Shown here: positions 6,964 through 9,641 of the stretch, one piece after another
Layout of the letters: every line of letters begins with the position of its first letter
How positions within the stretch are numbered: position 1 is the first letter of the stretch
Assembly (NCBI GenBank): GCA_021846795.1
Contig: JAJZWG010000022.1
Span: 1-9,641 of the forward strand
Origin: a bacterium
GTDB taxonomy: Bacteria > Patescibacteriota > Saccharimonadia > Saccharimonadales > UBA4665
Direction of reading: 5' to 3'
Length of the DNA: 9,641 bases
The notes under the pieces: model-generated
Seen by the model: the letters and a program-made list of their open reading frames with translations, nothing else
What the model was told of the DNA's origin: nothing
The model's database searches: none
Program-made: the position numbers and the translations under genes

Positions 6964-7523
6964 GCATTTGAATACCATTCAAGCTCATTTAATAAATTAC
7001 TTAATTGAGTTGATGGTCCATAAGGATTATTTTGTAGTTCTTCAGATAAATTACCATCATCATCAACAGCATTGGTCATACCAACATTAAACAATTGAAC
7101 TGATTTCGGTATTACAACCGATTGACATTCAGATAAAATTTCTTTCAAATCAGTTGCAGCTCTTGCACCGCCTACACTACCATGTGAAACAATAGCGACT
7201 GGTTTGTGATAGAGTTCATTAGTTAAATAATCTAAAGCATTTTTTAAAACAGCAGTAATTGAATGATTATATTCGGGGGTCACAAAAATATAAGCATCAA
7301 ATTGTTTAATAGTATCGAGCCAAACTTGAACTTCTTTGATTGGTTTTCGTTCAGGATTATATCTAGGAGAAATAGCTTCATTAAAAAATGGCATTTCAAA
7401 ATCTTTTAAATCAATAATTTCTGATTTAATATTATTGCTTTTAGCGGTTTTATCAATCCATTTAGCGACTTTATCTGATTGACGACCTTCTCGAATAGAA
7501 CCAATTACAACAGCAAGTTTCAT
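6945..7523 (-). CDS. NAD(P)H-dependent FMN reductase (flavodoxin-fold quinone/azo reductase type)
   Basis: The 192-residue protein has the NADPH-dependent FMN reductase plan. Strand MKLAVVIGSIREGRQS (1-16) carries the FMN phosphate-binding loop. MPFFNEA (44-50) is followed by FVTPEYNHSITAVLKNALDYL (80-100), whose PEYN contacts flavin, and by IVSHGSVGGARA (111-122), the second flavin loop. Relatives use NAD(P)H to reduce FMN, quinones, azo compounds or chromate; the substrate here is not determinable. It is divergent from an HxlR regulator across a palindromic operator, which fits induction by quinones or other electrophiles. The ATG is supported by a strong Shine-Dalgarno. Nothing suggests decay. 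Confidence 0.92.
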   Translation of the reverse strand: MKLAVVIGSIREGRQSDKVAKWIDKTAKSNNIKSEIIDLKDFEMPFFNEAISPRYNPERKPIKEVQVWLDTIKQFDAYIFVTPEYNHSITAVLKNALDYLTNELYHKPVAIVSHGSVGGARAATDLKEILSECQSVVIPKSVQLFNVGMTNAVDDDGNLSEELQNNPYGPSTQLSNLLNELEWYSNALESAR

Positions 7524-7531
7524 TTATCTTT

Positions 7532-7538
7532 CTCCTTT
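7532..7538 (-). promoter_or_regulatory. Shine-Dalgarno of the FMN reductase gene
   Basis: Minus-strand AAAGGAG stands 8 bases before the ATG at 7523, which supports that start. Together with the rpoD site it shows that the host uses Shine-Dalgarno initiation where a leader exists. Confidence 0.8.
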
Positions 7539-7574
7539 TATTTTATATTGCAATTTAATCATAATTGATTTACT

Positions 7575-7590
7575 ATACTTTGTAAAGTAT
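7575..7590. promoter_or_regulatory. 16-base palindromic operator for the HxlR regulator
   Basis: ATACTTT-GT-AAAGTAT is a perfect inverted repeat with 7-base arms, placed 4 bases before the hxlR-type ATG and 51 bases before the FMN reductase ATG. It matches the general TACTnnnnnnnAGTA look of HxlR-family sites such as those of YodB in Bacillus. It overlaps a plus-strand -10-like TATACT (7574-7579) and a minus-strand -10-like TATAGT (7577-7572, with TTTTCA 17 bases upstream), so one bound dimer could block both promoters. Confidence 0.65.
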
Positions 7591-7593
7591 TTT

Positions 7594-7902
7594 ATGAAAA
7601 AAATAGATGTTAATAATGGTTGTATCTCTAAATCAATAGAAATTTTAGCTAACAAATGGTCGGCTTTAATCATTAAAGATTTATTTTCTGGCCCAAAAAA
7701 ATTTTGTGAATTAGAAAGAAATATTAAAAACATTAATCCTAGAATCTTAACAAAAAAATTATTAATACTAGAAAATGAAGGCATAATCGAAAAAAGAAGC
7801 CAAAACACTATTTCACCACGAAAAACTTACCATCTAACAATAAAAGGCTACACCCTTAAACCAATTATTGAACAAATGATAATTTGGGATAAAAATTCAT
7901 AA
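7594..7902 (+). CDS. HxlR-family winged-helix redox-sensing regulator
   Basis: The 102-residue protein is a full HxlR-type winged helix. It begins with GCISKSIEILANKWSALII (9-27), including the hallmark helix with Cys10 near the N-terminus. FCELERNIKNINPRILTKKL (37-56) is the recognition-helix region, LENEGIIEKR (59-68) with TYHLTIKG (78-85) forms the wing, and the C-terminal dimer helix is LKPIIEQMIIWDKN (88-101). In characterised relatives (YodB, HypR) an N-terminal Cys reacts with quinones, aldehydes or diamide and releases DNA. Cys10 sits at the equivalent place and there is a second Cys38. It diverges from the FMN reductase gene and presumably represses that gene and itself through the palindrome between them. 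No Shine-Dalgarno precedes its ATG. Confidence 0.88.
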   Translation: MKKIDVNNGCISKSIEILANKWSALIIKDLFSGPKKFCELERNIKNINPRILTKKLLILENEGIIEKRSQNTISPRKTYHLTIKGYTLKPIIEQMIIWDKNS

Positions 7903-8259
7903 TATAAAATAAACCACATTTTTTAACTTTTAAAAAACACTTCTGCTTCACTTTGATTTACGTTATTATAGTGTTCATAAAAGCCAAATTTAAAAAAATT
8001 TAACTAGTTATCGGTATTGCTAATAAAGCTGTTAACCTCCCCAAAACCAGACACCTTGTTTGATACTCCTCTACCTGATATGTTCAGAAATAAATATTAT
8101 CTAGCTATCATATCTTTAACTAAGAAGATAGTTTAAGTAGGCAATATTTAGACATCTTGTCCTAACCCAAGTTATAAAAAGCATCCATTTAAGGCGTCTC
8201 GTAAAGTTTAATAAATGGTATGGCGTCATCAACGAAGTAAGAACCTGGATAGCGAAAGA
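7903..8259. other. 357-base gene-poor junction with IS-end-like sequence
   Basis: No convincing gene lies here. An imperfectly supported inverted repeat, AACACT (7936-7941) and AGTGTT (7970-7975), flanks a 28-base loop. After about 8010 the base composition becomes less AT-rich. A sequence at 8030-8055 resembles an IS3-family terminus (see separate entry). A plus-strand frame from 8141 to 8293 has 50 codons and no ATG or GTG start; it contains NKWYGVINEVRTWIAKDYAA and overlaps the end of the PIN gene. I do not recognise it; it may be a gene remnant. No tRNA or clear terminator is visible. Confidence 0.5.
8030..8055. mobile_element. IS3-family-like terminal sequence remnant
   Basis: The stretch begins TGTTAACCTCCCCAAAACC and continues to AGACACC at 8055. 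It starts with TG and has the CCCC-A-run-GACAC pattern seen at ends of many IS3/IS150-type elements. I find no inverted partner in the window, so it is an orphan end at best. It coincides with the start of the foreign-looking composition. The family assignment is from memory. Confidence 0.35.
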
Positions 8260-8667
8260 CTACGCAGCAATTAACTTGGCGCTTGAAACCTGATTAGCTA
8301 ATTTCTTGTCAAATGTCCACAACGGCTCAGCAGCATTAAGTTGTGCATAAACTGTTAAGCAACAATCTTCAAAGGACAGACCGGAGTGGTTTATGAATAG
8401 AGGCAATACTTTTTCAAAAAGAGCTCGGTTACAATTTATTTCTTTTAACTTCATAAAACCGTCCACAGCCTCAGCTATCTGCGGACGACTAAATTTGTAA
8501 TACCTGTCAAGCCCAAACACCAGTTCGATTATCACGATATCGGCAACAGCAAATTGGTTAACGGCCTGCTTCATAAGCTTTTTTACAGCAATACGCTGTT
8601 CAGGAATGTCGTTAAGGAGTAGCCTGAGGATTACGTTAGTGTCAAATGAGCCCGTGAATTTTGTCAT
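8260..8667 (-). CDS. PIN-domain toxin, VapC-like ribonuclease
   Basis: The 135-residue PIN protein keeps the acidic active site that binds Mg2+ or Mn2+ and cuts RNA: D9 in GSFDTNVILRLLLND (6-20), E48 in VIIELVFG (45-52), D101 in SFEDCCLTVYA (98-108) and D120 in WTFDKKLA (117-124). It starts 3 bases after the AbrB-domain gene; that gene's last codons give an AGAGG Shine-Dalgarno 6 bases before its ATG. This is the usual antitoxin-then-toxin order of VapBC pairs. The target RNA (tRNA or rRNA in known VapCs) cannot be told from sequence. Base and codon use are richer in G and C than in the chromosomal genes to the left, which suggests acquisition. Confidence 0.88.
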   Translation of the reverse strand: MTKFTGSFDTNVILRLLLNDIPEQRIAVKKLMKQAVNQFAVADIVIIELVFGLDRYYKFSRPQIAEAVDGFMKLKEINCNRALFEKVLPLFINHSGLSFEDCCLTVYAQLNAAEPLWTFDKKLANQVSSAKLIAA

Positions 8668-8670
8668 TTC

Positions 8671-8925
8671 TTACCTCTTACGATTTGCTTGGTAAAAAGC
8701 ATCAACGTCAGTTAGCGGTGTAGTACCTGGTTTGATGTATGCGCTCAGTTTATCACTAAGTTCATCAACGTTTAGAGGCTTAGAGATAATGAGCTCGTCC
8801 CTATCTTCATTAAAACTCATCTGTAGCATGCCACCAGCTTTGTGTAAGCCGAGTTTATGGCGAATCGGAGCCGGTATAGTTGTTTGACCTTTACTTGTAA
8901 TTGTAAGCATTGTTTTCATACCCAT
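8671..8925 (-). CDS. AbrB/SpoVT-domain antitoxin, VapB-like
   Basis: The 84-residue protein has an N-terminal swapped-hairpin AbrB domain, LTITSKGQTTIPAPIRHKLG (7-26), followed by GGMLQMSFNEDRDELIIS (31-48). Its flexible C-terminal arm (about 50-84) would wrap the PIN toxin and block its active site. Such antitoxins also bind their own promoter. Three close ATGs (codons 1, 3 and 6) are possible starts, and none has a good Shine-Dalgarno. The first lies inside the inverted repeat described below, so codon 3 or 6 may be the real start. Toxin and antitoxin are 3 bases apart and co-directional. Confidence 0.87.
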   Translation of the reverse strand: MGMKTMLTITSKGQTTIPAPIRHKLGLHKAGGMLQMSFNEDRDELIISKPLNVDELSDKLSAYIKPGTTPLTDVDAFYQANRKR

Positions 8926-8961
8926 TACTATATCAATAACTATTACTTATTACAATGGGTA
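8919..8961. promoter_or_regulatory. inverted repeat and promoter region of the toxin-antitoxin pair
   Basis: TACCCATT (8919-8926) and AATGGGTA (8954-8961) form perfect 8-base arms 27 bases apart. ATTACT/TATTACT-like repeats fill the space between them. On the minus strand a TATAAT (8967-8962) abuts the outer arm, so a bound antitoxin dimer would sit just downstream of the -10 box and over the start codon. No good -35 is visible. Autoregulation by the AbrB-type antitoxin is an inference from family behaviour. Confidence 0.45.
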
Positions 8962-9010
8962 ATTATATATTTAATATTATTACAGTGCAGTTGGTGCCTA
9001 AGCTAAGTAC

Positions 9011-9045
9011 TATTAACAGCCCCGTCTATCAGTCAAGCATTTTTT
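9011..9045 (-). mobile_element. possible right end of the decayed IS
   Basis: Downstream of the integrase remnant, on the minus strand, GATAGACGGGGCTGTTAATAG (about 9031-9011) resembles an IS terminus. A loosely similar CCCCGACAC stretch lies at about 9279-9269 on the minus strand, upstream of the remnant. If these are the two ends, the element is an internally deleted copy of under 300 bases. The two ends share only GCCCCG and scattered bases, so this is tentative. Confidence 0.25.
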
Positions 9046-9074
9046 CAATCTTCTGGTAGCGTATAGCCATTGTG

Positions 9075-9249
9075 TCAAGCTACCTTTTCTGCGAACACTG
9101 ATTCTCGTTTAATTAATTGTTTAGCATAAGTAGCTGGTGGCATGTTTAATGCTGTATGGATTCTCTTAGTATTGTAATAGTGAATTGTTAAAGCAACTGC
9201 TTCATTGTAGTTCAGCTAAATTATTAAGTTCACTACAAACGTCAGCGCA
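9075..9249 (-). pseudogene. C-terminal fragment of an IS3/IS481-type integrase-core transposase, frameshifted
   Basis: The minus strand from 9209 to the TGA at 9075-9077 encodes YNEAVALTIHYYNTKRIHTA followed by LNMPPATYAKQL and a short tail. This is the YN-x-x-R-x-H-x-AL-x-x-x-PAxYA end of retroviral-integrase-type transposases. Just upstream a second frame (9249 to about 9210) reads ADVCSELNNLAEL and continues the same protein only if one frameshift near 9209 is allowed. A TAA at 9250-9252 closes that frame. The DDE catalytic region and N-terminal helix-turn-helix are absent, so it cannot make an active enzyme. Confidence 0.75.
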
Positions 9250-9281
9250 TTATTGCTCACTTAACTATCTGTGTCGGGGCC

Positions 9282-9476
9282 TTGGCTGTACTGAGGGAAT
9301 TTAATCAAAAACTAGCAACCTTACCACTTGACGAGACAAGACAACCAGTAGGCCAAACTATTGCTCTTGAGCAACTCTTAGCCATTTGGCGATACCGACT
9401 GACCGTAAAAGGTAAGGATAGTTTTCCTATTTACTCCCAACTGAATGAATTACAAGAGGAATTATTAAAACTGTAG
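9282..9476 (+). CDS. unassigned 64-residue frame, probably a gene remnant
   Basis: The frame starts at a TTG with no usable Shine-Dalgarno and reads MAVLREFNQKLATLPL, then a helix-rich stretch with LEQLLAIWRYRLTVKGKD and ending ELQEELLKL. The amino-acid balance looks like real coding sequence, and the frame stays open upstream into the IS remnant (to about 9229) without a better start. I do not recognise a family. It may be the C-terminal piece of a gene cut by IS insertion and deletion, or a chance frame. Confidence 0.3.
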   Translation: MAVLREFNQKLATLPLDETRQPVGQTIALEQLLAIWRYRLTVKGKDSFPIYSQLNELQEELLKL

Positions 9477-9501
9477 TGACTTAGGTATTTTAGTCACCTA
9501 A
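9476..9501 (+). repeat. two overlapping, mutually exclusive hairpins
   Basis: GTGACT (9476-9481) can pair with AGTCAC (9492-9497), and TTAGGT (9481-9486) can pair with ACCTAA (9496-9501). The arms overlap, so only one stem can form. No T-run follows, so it is not a standard terminator. It lies between the 64-residue frame and the transposase fragment and may be leftover IS sequence. Confidence 0.3.
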
Positions 9502-9641
9502 AGTGCGAAGTCAGGTTAAACAACTAACCGGTGTAGCTAAGTGCCAAGCTAGAAAAGGTAGAAAACAGCGGAACCATATCTGCATTGCTTTTGTTGTTTG
9601 GCATCAGCTCAACGAGTTAGCTAAACAAATGCAAATAACCA
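9494..9641 (+). pseudogene. DDE transposase C-terminal fragment, running off the right edge
   Basis: The frame opens after a TAG at 9491-9493 and reads VRSQVKQLTGVAKCQARKGR (9503-9562), then KQRNHICIAFVVWHQLNELA and onward to the window end. The VKQ-x-TG-x-x-x-CQ-x-R...QRNHI pattern, followed by a hydrophobic helix, is typical of the C-terminal part of IS4/IS701-like DDE transposases, after the catalytic Glu. Stops just upstream remove the rest of the catalytic domain, and there is no proper start. It is therefore a 5'-truncated copy; whether its 3' end is intact lies outside the window. Confidence 0.55.

Noticed and set aside
7524..7808. Minus-strand open frame of 94 codons opposite the HxlR gene
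   Set aside because: It would cover the regulator, the operator and the FMN reductase leader; its translation is low-complexity and the HxlR frame is clearly the real one.
8030..9040. A single composite transposon bounded by the similar TTAAC-CCCC sequences near 8030 and 9015
   Set aside because: The two sequences are in the same orientation rather than inverted, and resemble each other only loosely, so they are more likely ends of different elements.
1..9641. Recoded TGA (Gly) as in Gracilibacteria or Absconditabacteria
   Set aside because: TGA ends the kinase gene and the integrase remnant at natural protein ends, Trp is TGG in conserved positions, and no conserved frame needs TGA read-through.
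1..9641. CRISPR array, tRNA or rRNA gene
   Set aside because: No regularly spaced repeats, no T-loop GTTCRA-type box with matching acceptor arms and no rRNA-like stretches were found on reading both strands.

Overview
The window reads as a small, very AT-rich bacterial chromosome that uses TGA as a stop, followed by a less AT-rich accessory tail. Sampled by hand, bases 1501-1560 hold 6 G/C of 60 and bases 8281-8340 hold 25 of 60. Short intergenic gaps, overlapping genes, a compact dnaG-rpoD cluster and a DnaG of the zinc-less form that I associate with Patescibacteria/CPR (possibly Saccharibacteria) suggest a reduced-genome candidate-phyla bacterium. That placement is an inference from a few genes.

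Region 1 (1-2163): a weak hairpin, a promoter, and a long gene for a ten-helix membrane protein with the full outline of a cation-transporting P-type ATPase. It lacks the phosphorylated Asp, the whole nucleotide-binding domain and the other catalytic motifs, so it looks like a maintained pseudo-ATPase. Region 2 (2123-5614, minus strand): dnaG, then rpoD, then a P-loop nucleotide/dephospho-CoA-kinase-like gene, apparently one operon; the rpoD ribosome binding site lies in the last codons of dnaG. The DnaG has lost all four zinc ligands but keeps its TOPRIM catalytic residues. Region 3 (5652-7523): a small membrane protein diverging from dnaG, then on the minus strand an NAD(P)H-dependent FMN reductase, oligoribonuclease (orn) and an MmcQ/YjbR-like protein that overlaps orn by 8 bases. 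Region 4 (7524-7902): a divergent HxlR-type regulator with an N-terminal Cys, separated from the FMN reductase by a perfect 16-base operator-like palindrome; this looks like a thiol/quinone-sensing switch.

Region 5 (about 7903-9641) differs in composition. It holds an AbrB-PIN (VapBC-like) toxin-antitoxin pair with an operator-like inverted repeat, surrounded by IS debris: an IS3-like terminal sequence near 8030, a frameshifted integrase C-terminus on the minus strand (9075-9249), an unassigned 64-residue frame and a DDE transposase C-terminal fragment running off the right edge. I see no tRNA, rRNA or CRISPR array.

The most unusual signals are the catalytically dead P-type ATPase, the zinc-less primase, and promoters of dnaG and orn whose -10 boxes end exactly 6 bases before the ATG, which predicts leaderless mRNAs, whereas rpoD and the FMN reductase have good Shine-Dalgarno sequences.
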